Shown piece by piece: positions 27,566 through 36,137 of a stretch of DNA of 64,000 nucleotides. Within the stretch, counting starts at the first letter, position 1, and each line of letters opens with the position of its first letter. This DNA is from Sphingobacterium nematocida (GTDB lineage Bacteria > Bacteroidota > Bacteroidia > Sphingobacteriales > Sphingobacteriaceae): assembly GCF_900168125.1 (NCBI RefSeq), contig NZ_FUZF01000012.1, forward strand, positions 1 to 64,000, read 5' to 3'. The translations under genes and the position numbers were made by a program. The notes under the pieces are model-generated. The model saw only the letters and a list, made by a program, of their open reading frames with translations, was not told the DNA's origin and made no database searches.

Positions 27566-28996
27566 ATGAAAAAGATACAAAAGAGAACCAAAATAGTAGC
27601 CACATTAGGGCCTGCATCATCTAATATTGACGTATTAACTGCGATGATTGCCAAAGGTGTCGATGTCTGCCGACTGAATTTTTCTCACGGCAGTCAAGAA
27701 GATCATCTCCAAGTAATTAATACAATCAATGAGATCAATGCGAAGCACGCTTTTAATGTAAGTATTTTGGCAGATCTTCAAGGACCAAAAATACGTATTG
27801 GTAAAATGAAAGAGGGAGGAGCTATCCTTACCAATGGTTCTACGATAGAAATGACAACAAAGGAACTTATCGGAGATGAGAAACAAGTGTATATTAGCTA
27901 CGAAAATTTTCCTAATGATGTAAAAGAAAACGAAATCATTCTTTTAGACGACGGAAAATTACAGCTACGTGTTATTTCTACTAATCATAAGGACAGTGTT
28001 ATTTGCGAAGTTGTACATGGGGGTATCTTAACCTCACGCAAAGGTGTTAATCTTCCAAACACAAAAGTATCTATTCCATCCTTAACTGAAGAAGACATAG
28101 ACAATATGAACTTTGCATTAGACCATGGTGCAGATTGGATTGCCATGTCCTTTGTCCGTTCGGCGGAAGACATAATCCAAGGAAAAGAAATTATAGCAGC
28201 AAGGGGGAGTCACGCAAAAATCATTGCTAAGATTGAAAAACCAGAAGCAATCGAAAATATCGACGCAATCATTGCTGCAACAGATGCCGTAATGGTAGCT
28301 CGTGGAGACTTAGGGGTTGAGATGCCTATGGAAGAAGTGCCTGGTCTTCAGAAGATTATTGTTCAGAAGTGTCGTAATCTTTCAAAACCAGTAATCATTG
28401 CTACCCAAATGTTGGAAAGCATGATTACAACACCTCGTCCTACTCGTGCAGAGGTAAACGATGTGGCCAACTCGGTATTAGATGGGGCTGACGCAGTGAT
28501 GCTAAGTGGTGAGACTTCTGTTGGGGAATTTCCAGAAATCGTTATCGAGACGATGGCGAAAATAATAACGCATGTAGAATCTACATCGTATCCTTATTAT
28601 AGTGAAAAAGTGGATGCATTTATCGAAGTAAACAAAATCCCTGACGCAATCTGCGGTTCTTCTATCTTCCTAGCAGAAAAAACCAAAGCTTCAGCAATAG
28701 CTGTCATGACAGCTTCGGGCTATACGGCTTTCGAAATATCGAGCTATCGTCCAAATGCGGACATCTACGTATTTACAGGTAACAAAAACTTGTTAAGACA
28801 ACTCAGCTTACTATGGGGTGTACGTTCATTTATCTATGAAAGATACGAAAGTACAGATGGAACAATCCAAGATGTAAATGACCTTTTAAAATCGCATGAA
28901 CTAGTGGAGTCTGGACAGATTGTAATCAACACAGCTTCTACACCTTTGCACGAAAAAGGCAAGACAAATACCATCCGGGTTTCAGTAGTAAACTAA
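27566..28996 (+). CDS. pyk: Pyruvate kinase
   Basis: A 476-residue glycolytic enzyme converting phosphoenolpyruvate and ADP to pyruvate and ATP. N-terminal T-K-I-V-A-T-L-G-P-A-S and C-R-L-N-F-S-H-G are diagnostic. The active-site lysine region is I-I-A-K-I-E-K-P-E-A, and the ADP/effector signature includes A-T-Q-M-L-E-S-M and D-A-V-M-L-S-G-E-T. The C-terminal alpha/beta domain (from about 350) is present. The gene ends before a very strong palindromic terminator. Confidence 0.97.
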   Translation: MKKIQKRTKIVATLGPASSNIDVLTAMIAKGVDVCRLNFSHGSQEDHLQVINTINEINAKHAFNVSILADLQGPKIRIGKMKEGGAILTNGSTIEMTTKELIGDEKQVYISYENFPNDVKENEIILLDDGKLQLRVISTNHKDSVICEVVHGGILTSRKGVNLPNTKVSIPSLTEEDIDNMNFALDHGADWIAMSFVRSAEDIIQGKEIIAARGSHAKIIAKIEKPEAIENIDAIIAATDAVMVARGDLGVEMPMEEVPGLQKIIVQKCRNLSKPVIIATQMLESMITTPRPTRAEVNDVANSVLDGADAVMLSGETSVGEFPEIVIETMAKIITHVESTSYPYYSEKVDAFIEVNKIPDAICGSSIFLAEKTKASAIAVMTASGYTAFEISSYRPNADIYVFTGNKNLLRQLSLLWGVRSFIYERYESTDGTIQDVNDLLKSHELVESGQIVINTASTPLHEKGKTNTIRVSVVN

Positions 28997-29004
28997 TTGA
29001 ACCT

Positions 29005-29052
29005 CATAAAATACGGCGGGCGAGAAATATTTCTCGCCCGCCGTATTTTATG
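29005..29052. terminator. 48-bp perfect palindrome, bidirectional terminator
   Basis: Bases 29005-29052 form a perfect palindrome with 24-bp arms and no spacer. The centre is ATTT-symmetric and the arms include GGCGGGCGAGAAA, far more GC-rich than the surroundings. It lies between convergent pyk and the small secreted-protein gene, and its A/T ends provide T-runs in both directions. Confidence 0.85.
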
Positions 29053-29071
29053 GTACCACTAGATTCAATTC

Positions 29072-29449
29072 CTACTTTATAAGCAACGGTTGCACCTGTA
29101 GATAAGGAGTCGTTTTTTGATTCGCCTCCTTTTCATCTAGCTTTTCAGTGCCTGGCATTGGCGCACAGCTCCTCCCTGAGAGACGAGCAATAGGCATTCT
29201 ATAGGCCGAAGAATATGCTGCATTTTTACCATACACATTAGGTATTTCAACAGGCTTTATGCCGTATAATCCACGAACCAAAGAATCGGTAAAAACCTGC
29301 TTTGATGTATCCAATTTAGGAATCTTGTATTCTGGCAACACATCACCCCATTTATGTTTTCTCACGCTATCCCGTTCAGATCTACCTTGAGCGCGAACAG
29401 TACTGAAAAGCACCATAAGAAAAATGACACTAAAAATCATTCTTTTCAT
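29072..29449 (-). CDS. Small secreted protein of unknown function
   Basis: About 125 residues from the ATG at 29449, which begins a clear signal peptide (M-K-R-M-I-F then hydrophobic, cleavage after V-R-A-Q). The frame extends 8 codons upstream to 29473, but those would weaken the signal. The mature part is basic and proline-containing, with two cysteines at most and no domain I recognise. It is convergent with pyk and divergent from the kinase gene at 29629. Confidence 0.6.
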   Translation of the reverse strand: MKRMIFSVIFLMVLFSTVRAQGRSERDSVRKHKWGDVLPEYKIPKLDTSKQVFTDSLVRGLYGIKPVEIPNVYGKNAAYSSAYRMPIARLSGRSCAPMPGTEKLDEKEANQKTTPYLQVQPLLIK

Positions 29450-29614
29450 TATATTAGAACCTATATTCATCATGATTGAGGAATTTTATAAAACACAATT
29501 TACGAACGTAACTTTCAATCTAAAACTACGGACATTTTAGAAGTATTGCCCTATCCTTTTTTGTAAACCGCTGTTAAATAGTGTTAAAGAGGATTTTAAG
29601 GCATAATACATTAC

Positions 29615-29622
29615 TATTTTTG
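29615..29622 (+). promoter_or_regulatory. -7 element 6 nt before the histidine kinase ATG
   Basis: TATTTTTG matches TAnnTTTG and ends 6 nt before the ATG at 29629. Transcription from it would begin at or next to the start codon, giving a leaderless or near-leaderless mRNA. No clear -33 partner is seen. Confidence 0.4.
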
Positions 29623-29628
29623 TAACAA

Positions 29629-31476
29629 ATGAAGAAAAAAAGTATCTCACTAATAATAGGCTTAATGTCCATAGCACTACTAGGCGTAGTCGCTATGCAG
29701 TACTATTTCATTCGCGAGACCTATAAACAGAAATCCAATCTCTTTGATGAAGCTATAAATACTTCTTTGGCCAAAGTCGCATCGGAAATCGAGAAAAGTG
29801 AGTTGATCAATAACTCAGAAATTATAACAAGAGCCAATCAGGCAAAGCATGAGGCTGAACAAAAGAAACAACTCATGCTTGCTGAGCAATTGCGCATACA
29901 AAAAAAAATAGAGCTATTGAGTCTTCGACAATACGAAACATTCCAAAAATTCAAAGACTTAGAAGAAAACCTGAAAACGAACTTTCAAAATGCTACCGAA
30001 ATAGAGAATTGGTTTTACGAAACGTATTTTCGAAAGAAGGAAAACAGAAAATATATCGAAATCAAGCTTAAAGGCCGTCCCGTAGGAACCTCTTCCCTTG
30101 TAGACTTATTCGTAGAAGTTTCTGCAACGGAAGTCGTGAAGCGTGTAAATGCAGTAGATGACTCCGTACGCTTTGTGGTCTCTGATATTGACATCAATAC
30201 AAGATACGCTAGAGAGTATTCCGTAGCCACTTTACCCCCTAGAGCGGATGCTAGCATTGTCTCAGAACTTAGAGACTTACGTTTTCAACTAGACAAATTA
30301 CATAAAGAGTCACTAGCTAATGCTAAAAACGCGTTCGATACCTTAGCTGCGTTAGGAGGAAAGAAATCGGGGGTTGTTGAAGACTTTGCCCTGTCTATTC
30401 AGCTCTCAAATAGACCCTTAGAAAAACGCGTAAATCAAAGTCAAGTTCAAAAACTACTCCAAGAAGAATTAATATCCCGCGGTATTTATTCTCCTTTTAA
30501 CATCGAGATCCGGGATAGATCAAGGATTATATACCACAGTCCAGATGCAGAAACTCTTGCTGCATCCAATAAATCACCCCGCTATACTACGGCGTTATTC
30601 AAAGGTGATTTTGGAGAGTCCACAGGTCGTTTAAGTATATACTTTCCTAACAAAAAGAGAGTCATCGTAGACAACATGAGCTATTTAATTCTTCCTACGC
30701 TCGCTCTTTTTGCAGTTCTTATCGGCTGCTTTGCTTACACGCTGTCTATTATATTCAAGCAAAAGAAGATTTCAGAAATGAAAACCGACTTCATCAACAA
30801 TATGACACACGAATTTAAAACTCCCGTAGCCACAATAATGATTGCCAGCGAGTCTTTAAGAGATCCTGAGATTGCATCAAACGAACAACGTGTCAACAAA
30901 CTAGCGAATATAATATATGATGAAAATGTAAGACTCGGTAGCCATATAGAGCGCGTTCTAAACATCGCCAAACTCGAAAAAGAGAACCTACGAATGGAAC
31001 GCACCGATGTTCGCGTCAATGCGTTGATCGAAGGTGTATTAGACAGCATGCATTTGCAGCTCAACAAAGCCAATGGAGTACTGCAAACCGAACTATTAGC
31101 GACACGGGATCTAATCATCGGTGACGAATTGCATCTTTCCAATGTATTCTTTAACTTAGTTGACAATGCTATAAAATACAGCCCAAATCCTCCAGACATA
31201 CAGGTAAAAACCTATAATTCAAAGGGAAACATTGTGATATCCATCTCAGACAAAGGAATGGGTATGAACAAAGAGCAACAAGAAAAAATATTTGACCAAT
31301 TTTATCGTATACCCACGGGCAATTTACATAACGTAAAAGGATTTGGTCTAGGACTCAGCTACGTACATGACATAGTCAAAAGACTAGATGGCAAGATACA
31401 AGTAAAAAGCGAAAAGGATAAAGGCACGACCTTTGAGATAACATTACCTCTTAAAACAGGGGAACCCAACAATTGA
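29629..31476 (+). CDS. Sensor histidine kinase
   Basis: A 615-residue membrane kinase. It has an N-terminal membrane segment (about 7-28), a long periplasmic region with coiled-coil character (about 60-120), and a second membrane segment (about 348-370). HisKA carries phospho-acceptor His394 in M-T-H-E-F-K-T-P, and the HATPase domain has N-L-V-D-N-A-I-K-Y and G-F-G-L-G-L-S-Y. The stop is 15 nt before the response regulator gene, its cognate partner. The ligand is unknown. The overall build recalls the RprX-type kinases of Bacteroides, but that identity is not secure. Confidence 0.92.
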   Translation: MKKKSISLIIGLMSIALLGVVAMQYYFIRETYKQKSNLFDEAINTSLAKVASEIEKSELINNSEIITRANQAKHEAEQKKQLMLAEQLRIQKKIELLSLRQYETFQKFKDLEENLKTNFQNATEIENWFYETYFRKKENRKYIEIKLKGRPVGTSSLVDLFVEVSATEVVKRVNAVDDSVRFVVSDIDINTRYAREYSVATLPPRADASIVSELRDLRFQLDKLHKESLANAKNAFDTLAALGGKKSGVVEDFALSIQLSNRPLEKRVNQSQVQKLLQEELISRGIYSPFNIEIRDRSRIIYHSPDAETLAASNKSPRYTTALFKGDFGESTGRLSIYFPNKKRVIVDNMSYLILPTLALFAVLIGCFAYTLSIIFKQKKISEMKTDFINNMTHEFKTPVATIMIASESLRDPEIASNEQRVNKLANIIYDENVRLGSHIERVLNIAKLEKENLRMERTDVRVNALIEGVLDSMHLQLNKANGVLQTELLATRDLIIGDELHLSNVFFNLVDNAIKYSPNPPDIQVKTYNSKGNIVISISDKGMGMNKEQQEKIFDQFYRIPTGNLHNVKGFGLGLSYVHDIVKRLDGKIQVKSEKDKGTTFEITLPLKTGEPNN

Positions 31477-31491
31477 TAAACACAGACCACT

Positions 31492-32178
31492 ATGCAAAAA
31501 ATATTATTAGCAGAGGACGATCCTAATTTAGGCGAACTCTTAAAAGACTATCTTGAACTTAAAGGAAAATATGAAGTGGTTCTTTCTCAAGACGGCGAAC
31601 AGGCATTAGAGCAGTTTAAAAAAGATAATTTTGATCTATGTATATTCGACGTGATGATGCCAAAAAAAGACGGCTTCACACTGGGAAAAGAAATCAGAAA
31701 AATAAACCAAACGGTTCCGATCATTTTTGCTACCGCAAAAGGAATGATGGAGGACAAAACGCAAGCCTTCGAACTAGGTGGAGATGATTACATCACCAAA
31801 CCTTTTCGCGTTGAAGAACTGCTATTACGTATAAATGCCCTATTGAAACGGGTAACTAAAGATAAAGAAGAGGATTTAGCAGATAAATTCGAAATTGGTG
31901 GATACTTCTTTGATTACACTAGCCAAGTGATATCTTACAAGGGGCAGCAACAAAAACTATCGACCAAAGAGGCAGAACTATTGCGACTCTTATGTCTGAA
32001 GAAAAATGATGTTTTGACAAGAGAAGAAGCGCTTATAAAGATATGGCATGATGACAACTACTTTACAGGGCGCAGTATGGATGTTTTCTTAAGTAAACTC
32101 AGAAAGTACCTAAAAGAAGATCCAAATGTTGAAATAGTCAACGTACATGGTAAAGGTTACAAACTGCTTGTAAGCTAA
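31492..32178 (+). CDS. OmpR-family response regulator
   Basis: A 228-residue DNA-binding regulator. The receiver domain has the acidic pair in L-L-A-E-D-D, phospho-acceptor Asp53 in I-F-D-V-M-M-P and Lys in I-T-K-P-F. The winged-helix output domain (about 130-228) contains S-T-K-E-A-E-L-L-R-L-L and ends V-H-G-K-G-Y-K-L. It is expected to be phosphorylated by the kinase encoded immediately upstream. A hairpin terminator follows. Confidence 0.95.
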   Translation: MQKILLAEDDPNLGELLKDYLELKGKYEVVLSQDGEQALEQFKKDNFDLCIFDVMMPKKDGFTLGKEIRKINQTVPIIFATAKGMMEDKTQAFELGGDDYITKPFRVEELLLRINALLKRVTKDKEEDLADKFEIGGYFFDYTSQVISYKGQQQKLSTKEAELLRLLCLKKNDVLTREEALIKIWHDDNYFTGRSMDVFLSKLRKYLKEDPNVEIVNVHGKGYKLLVS

Positions 32179-32190
32179 ACGCCAAATACA

Positions 32191-32233
32191 CAAAGAAAAA
32201 AGGAGATTGGTAAGTTCTCCTTTTTTTTCTTTG
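32191..32233 (+). terminator. Terminator of the kinase/regulator operon
   Basis: An A-tract/AGGAGA arm (32196-32206) pairs with TCTCCT plus eight T (32216-32228). Outer CAAAG/CTTTG bases extend the stem. It starts 13 nt after the response regulator stop. Confidence 0.8.
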
Positions 32234-32260
32234 TAATTTCAATTCTTATCCATACCTTAG
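32230..32260 (+). promoter_or_regulatory. metE: Putative promoter of the metE transcript
   Basis: TTTG at 32230-32233, a 19-nt spacer and TACCTTAG at 32253-32260 (one mismatch to TAnnTTTG) lie just upstream of the riboswitch aptamer. The -33 box is also the distal arm of the preceding terminator, so the two elements share bases. Confidence 0.5.
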
Positions 32261-32265
32261 CGTCG

Positions 32266-32362
32266 CTTATAGAGAAAGGCAGAGGGACTAGACCCGATGA
32301 AGCCTTAGCAACCTGTCTCTTGACAAGGTGCTAAATTCTACTCCATAAAGGGGAAAGATAAG
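32266..32362 (+). ncRNA. SAM-I (S-box) riboswitch aptamer
   Basis: This leader shows the S-box core. P1 is closed by CTTAT (32266-32270) with ATAAG (32358-32362). Then come AGAGGGACT (32281-32289), CCCGATGAAGCC (32293-32304), GCAACC (32308-32313) and AAGGTGCTAAATTC (32325-32338). It binds S-adenosylmethionine and shuts off the downstream gene when SAM is abundant. The expression platform must lie in 32363-32436, where CU-rich sequence and a short T-run occur. I could not decide between termination and translation control. Confidence 0.93.
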
Positions 32363-32436
32363 CCGAAGTTTCTGATCCAAGAACTCTCTCTTTACAGCAT
32401 TATTTTTTTATTAAAACAATTTAAAAGGAAAATAGT

Positions 32437-34749
32437 ATGTTAATTACCAACAACTTAGGTTACCCAAGAGTGGGACCTTTCCGCGAATTAAAAAAAGCTA
32501 ACGAAGCATATTGGGCTAAGAAGATTTCCGCGGAAGAACTATTACAAACAGCTAAGGAAATCCGTGAAGCAAACTGGAAAACACAAAAAGATGCTGGCAT
32601 TGACCTCATTCCATCCAATGATTTTTCTTTCTACGATCAAGTACTAGACCTTTCTTTAACGGTAGGCGCAATACCTGCCCGTTACGCTTCTTTGTTAAGC
32701 AAGATCGACAATAACTATAGTTTAGATCTTTACTTTGCTATGGCTCGTGGATTCCAACAGGATGGAATCGATGTAACCGCCTCTGAAATGACGAAATGGT
32801 TTGATACGAACTACCATTATATGGTCCCTGAGTTCATCAAAGATCAAACATTCAAATTGACTTCAGAGAAATTCTTAAACGAATACAACGAAGCAAAAGC
32901 TGCTGGCATCGAGACTAAGCCTGTTATTATTGGCCCGATCACCTACCTTTTGATTGGTAAAGAGAAAGAATCCGGCTTTGAACGCATCGATTTAATTGAA
33001 AACCTCCTTCCAGTTTACGAACAAATTCTATCAAAATTAGCCGAAGCAGGAGCTAAATATATCCAAATTGATGAGCCCTATCTAGCTCTGGACATCGACG
33101 CGAAAACAAAAGCATTATACACTTCGGTATTCGCAAGATTAAATGCTGCTGCAGGAAATGCTAAATTAATCGCTACAACCTACTTTGAGGCATTAAAAGA
33201 CAATGAAGATTTAGCCCTAGGCCTTCCTGTACATGCATTACATTTAGACTTAGTACGTGGAGAAAATCAACTAGACACCGTCTTGACCAAAGTTCCATCT
33301 ACATTAACACTTTCTTTAGGTGTGGTAGAAGGCCGTAACATTTGGAAAAATGATTACGAAAAGTCTTTGACCAAAATCCAACAAGCAGTAGATGCTCTTG
33401 GCGCAGACAGAGTATGGGTAGGAACCTCTTCATCGTTACTACACGTACCATTTGACTTGGACAGCGAAAAGAACGAAGAAACACTTCCAGCAGAAGTTAA
33501 AAACTGGCTAGCATTTGCCAAACAAAAACTGGCAGAAGTTAAAGATCTTGCAATATTAGCAGATGGCGAAATTGACGCTGCTACAGCACAACGCTATGAA
33601 GCTAATAAAGCTGCTGCCGAGAGTCGTCGCACTTCTCCATTAATTCATAAACCTGAAGTAAAAGAACGTGTTAGCAATATTACAGATGAAGACGCTCGTC
33701 GTACATCTCCATTTGCCGCACGTAAGACAGCCCAACAAGCAAAATTCAACCTACCAGCGTTTGCTACTACCACTATTGGATCATTTCCTCAGACTAAAGA
33801 TGTTCGTAAATGGCGAGCTGATTTGAAAAAAGGAATTATAACACAGGCGGAATACGATAAAGCTATTGCCGAAGAAACAGAAAGTACAATCCGATTACAG
33901 GAAGAACTAGATATCGATGTATTAGTTCATGGTGAATTCGAACGTAATGACATGGTCGAGTATTTTGGAGAACAATTAGCTGGTTATGCATTCACACAAT
34001 ACGGATGGGTACAGTCTTACGGTTCTCGTTGTGTTAAGCCTCCTGTGATTTACGGAGACGTATATCGTCCAGCTGATATGACAGTACGTTGGTCTTCTTA
34101 TGCACAATCACTGACAAACCGCCCGGTAAAGGGTATGTTGACAGGCCCTGTTACTATCCTTCAATGGTCTTTCGTTCGTAACGATCAACCTCGCGAAACA
34201 ACAACTTACCAGATTGCTCTCGCTATCTTGGATGAAGTACAGGCTTTGGAAAAAGCAGGAATAAAAATTATTCAGATTGACGAACCAGCAATCCGCGAAG
34301 GACTTCCTTTACGTAAAGCTGACCAACAAAACTATTTAAACTGGGCTGTTCGTTCATTCCGTGTTTCTTCATCTAATGTTGACGATGATACACAGATACA
34401 TACTCACATGTGTTACTCAGAGTTCAACAACGTAATTAAAGATATCGCTGCAATGGATGCCGATGTTATTACGATTGAAACTTCCCGTTCACAGATGAAA
34501 TTATTAAATGCATTTGCAGGCGACTTTAAGTACCCTAACGACATCGGGCCTGGAGTATATGACATCCACTCTCCGCGTGTACCAAGTACAGACGAGATGG
34601 TCGATCTATTGCGCAAGGCTAAGGATGTAGTTCCTGCAGCTCAACTTTGGGTAAATCCTGACTGTGGACTTAAAACTCGCGCTTGGCCAGAGACCAAGGC
34701 TGCTTTAGAAGCTATGGTTGAAGCTGCCAAAATCTTAAGAGCAGAATAA
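32437..34749 (+). CDS. metE: Cobalamin-independent methionine synthase
   Basis: This 770-residue enzyme transfers a methyl group from methyltetrahydropteroyl-triglutamate to homocysteine. The N-terminal half starts N-N-L-G-Y-P-R-V-G. The C-terminal catalytic barrel starts near residue 440 with T-T-I-G-S-F-P-Q-T. Zinc ligands are visible: His and Cys in H-T-H-M-C-Y-S, and the C-terminal Cys in N-P-D-C-G-L-K-T-R. It lies 74 nt behind a SAM-I riboswitch, so it should be repressed by SAM, which matches its role in methionine supply. Confidence 0.97.
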   Translation: MLITNNLGYPRVGPFRELKKANEAYWAKKISAEELLQTAKEIREANWKTQKDAGIDLIPSNDFSFYDQVLDLSLTVGAIPARYASLLSKIDNNYSLDLYFAMARGFQQDGIDVTASEMTKWFDTNYHYMVPEFIKDQTFKLTSEKFLNEYNEAKAAGIETKPVIIGPITYLLIGKEKESGFERIDLIENLLPVYEQILSKLAEAGAKYIQIDEPYLALDIDAKTKALYTSVFARLNAAAGNAKLIATTYFEALKDNEDLALGLPVHALHLDLVRGENQLDTVLTKVPSTLTLSLGVVEGRNIWKNDYEKSLTKIQQAVDALGADRVWVGTSSSLLHVPFDLDSEKNEETLPAEVKNWLAFAKQKLAEVKDLAILADGEIDAATAQRYEANKAAAESRRTSPLIHKPEVKERVSNITDEDARRTSPFAARKTAQQAKFNLPAFATTTIGSFPQTKDVRKWRADLKKGIITQAEYDKAIAEETESTIRLQEELDIDVLVHGEFERNDMVEYFGEQLAGYAFTQYGWVQSYGSRCVKPPVIYGDVYRPADMTVRWSSYAQSLTNRPVKGMLTGPVTILQWSFVRNDQPRETTTYQIALAILDEVQALEKAGIKIIQIDEPAIREGLPLRKADQQNYLNWAVRSFRVSSSNVDDDTQIHTHMCYSEFNNVIKDIAAMDADVITIETSRSQMKLLNAFAGDFKYPNDIGPGVYDIHSPRVPSTDEMVDLLRKAKDVVPAAQLWVNPDCGLKTRAWPETKAALEAMVEAAKILRAE

Positions 34750-34779
34750 TTCTGAAACTTAGTAATATTTAAATATCCT

Positions 34780-34809
34780 GAAAGCCTAAAGTGCATACTT
34801 TAGGCTTTC
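34780..34809 (+). terminator. Terminator after metE
   Basis: A 13-bp perfect stem (34780-34792 with 34797-34809), GCAT loop, followed by a T-rich stretch (TCATTTTTC). It lies 31 nt after the metE stop. Confidence 0.85.
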
Positions 34810-34926
34810 TCATTTTTCATATATCTCCAAACCTTTTTTACCATCACTTGTTCTTTCTTATAGACATAGGCATGGAATAAAACGATAAAAATAAACCGAG
34901 CTTGCGAGCTCACGAAGTAATTATAT

Positions 34927-35103
34927 ATGAAAAGATTCACTATTTTTCCATTCATAGCTTTAACAACAATATTGTTGACAAGCTGCGAAGTTATCGGAGG
35001 CATTTTTAAGGCGGGTGTATGGTCAGGTATTATTATTGTTATTGTTGTCGTCGCGTTAGTGTTATGGATACTCGCCAAAATATTTGGCAGGAGACAAAAT
35101 TAA
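34927..35103 (+). CDS. Small membrane lipoprotein, 58 residues
   Basis: A 58-residue protein from ATG 34927 to TAA 35101-35103. The signal ends L-L-T-S-C with Cys20 as lipoprotein acylation site. The mature part is E-V-I-G-G-I-F-K-A-G then a hydrophobic membrane helix (about residues 33-51) and a basic tail K-I-F-G-R-R-Q-N. I recall nearly identical short proteins in many Bacteroidetes, sometimes mislabelled phosphatidate cytidylyltransferase; there is no enzymatic domain. It lies 8 nt upstream of the DUF4833 gene and is probably co-transcribed with it. Confidence 0.75.
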   Translation: MKRFTIFPFIALTTILLTSCEVIGGIFKAGVWSGIIIVIVVVALVLWILAKIFGRRQN

Positions 35104-35111
35104 AGAGATAT

Positions 35112-35639
35112 ATGTATCCGTATCTGCTATTGCTTATATTCTTAGGTTATGGCCTCCCTCCCTCATTTGCACAAGAGGGGTATCCGAAGCCTCACGCTAA
35201 AAATCTTTTATTCTACATACAGCACAATAGAGGAAAAAACACCTATATCTACCAGACAAACATCGATCAAAGCGGTAAACTAGATCGCAGTGAACCCGTC
35301 AAAATAAGCAGACAACTATTTGACAATAAAGGCGAGATAAAACCCCTAACCACAATACAACGAAAATTTGCCTACGGAGTAGACTGGAATGCCAAAAGCG
35401 ATAATTCTTACGAACTTACTTTAGTCTCCTATCCTGAACAACGACTTTATTTACGCAGTACAGATGATCAAAAATACGTTGTAGAGACGACGCTAAACGG
35501 TATAAAGATGAAAGTACATCGGTTGTTTATTTTCCAGAAAGAAGGTACCTCAGGCTTAAATACAAAAGTCGATTATATCTTATTTTTTGGAACAAATCAG
35601 GACGGCAAGCAAATACAATCAAAACTGATAGTCGATTAA
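35112..35639 (+). CDS. DUF4833 domain protein, secreted
   Basis: About 175 residues from ATG 35112 (M-Y-P-Y-L-L-L-L), which begins a signal peptide ending S-F-A-Q. The open frame runs further upstream to 35019 but there it overlaps the small lipoprotein gene. The mature domain matches DUF4833: N-L-L-F-Y-I-Q-H-N-R-G-K-N-T near its start and strand-rich sequence to the end. The family has no known activity. A periplasmic or outer-membrane location is inferred. Confidence 0.7.
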   Translation: MYPYLLLLIFLGYGLPPSFAQEGYPKPHAKNLLFYIQHNRGKNTYIYQTNIDQSGKLDRSEPVKISRQLFDNKGEIKPLTTIQRKFAYGVDWNAKSDNSYELTLVSYPEQRLYLRSTDDQKYVVETTLNGIKMKVHRLFIFQKEGTSGLNTKVDYILFFGTNQDGKQIQSKLIVD

Positions 35640-35675
35640 TGCATCCTATCTTTATTTAGATTTTACTTTTGAATG

Positions 35676-35707
35676 TTCGTGAATACACGGCATTTTATCT
35701 AAGTTTG
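35676..35707 (+). promoter_or_regulatory. Putative promoter of queD
   Basis: TAAGTTTG at 35700-35707 is an exact TAnnTTTG match, with TTCG (35676-35679) 20 nt upstream as a weak -33 box. The -7 element ends 5 nt before the ATG at 35713, implying a very short or absent leader. Confidence 0.45.
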
Positions 35708-35712
35708 CACCT

Positions 35713-36135
35713 ATGATTACAGCAGAAAGATACCACGACATTTCATGCGGACACCGGGTTGTAGGACATGAAGGCAAATGCAGGTACTTGCATGGGCACA
35801 ACTACCGTATACATTTCATCGTTCAATCCGAAGAGTTAGATACAGTAGGTCGTGTCATTGATTTCTCTGTAATAAAAGAAAAGCTTTGTATGTGGCTCGA
35901 GGATAATTTTGATCATAAATTTCTTATCTGGAATGAGGATCCCCTACTAACAGCATTGATGGATATTTCGAAAGAAAGTCTCGTACTCGTACCGTTCAAC
36001 CCAACAGCAGAAAACATAGCGAAATATTTAGTAGAAGAAATAGGCCCCCAACAGCTCTCTGAATACGGCTGTCGCCTTATTCAATGCAAAGTGGAGGAAA
36101 CACGAAAATGTGCGGCCTCCTATACATTGGTTTAA
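35713..36135 (+). CDS. queD: 6-carboxy-5,6,7,8-tetrahydropterin synthase-like protein
   Basis: A 140-residue enzyme of the QueD/PTPS fold, which makes 6-carboxytetrahydropterin on the path to queuosine and related 7-deazaguanines. The zinc-binding histidines are in S-C-G-H-R and Y-L-H-G-H-N-Y. The conserved acidic D-N-F-D-H-K-F and C-terminal V-E-E-T motif are present. No queC or queE gene is adjacent. It converges with xth, with a 2-nt gap. Assignment to QueD rather than eukaryote-type PTPS rests on bacterial context. Confidence 0.85.
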   Translation: MITAERYHDISCGHRVVGHEGKCRYLHGHNYRIHFIVQSEELDTVGRVIDFSVIKEKLCMWLEDNFDHKFLIWNEDPLLTALMDISKESLVLVPFNPTAENIAKYLVEEIGPQQLSEYGCRLIQCKVEETRKCAASYTLV

Positions 36136-36137
36136 AC

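Noticed and set aside
29052..29072. CRISPR or rRNA-type interpretation of the palindrome near 29030
   Set aside because: There is one copy only, no spacer-repeat pattern, and its place between convergent genes fits termination.
34800..35078. Minus-strand open frame of 92 codons
   Set aside because: It runs antisense across the small lipoprotein gene and the metE terminator, and its low-complexity Thr/Ile stretch mirrors the membrane helix codons of that gene.
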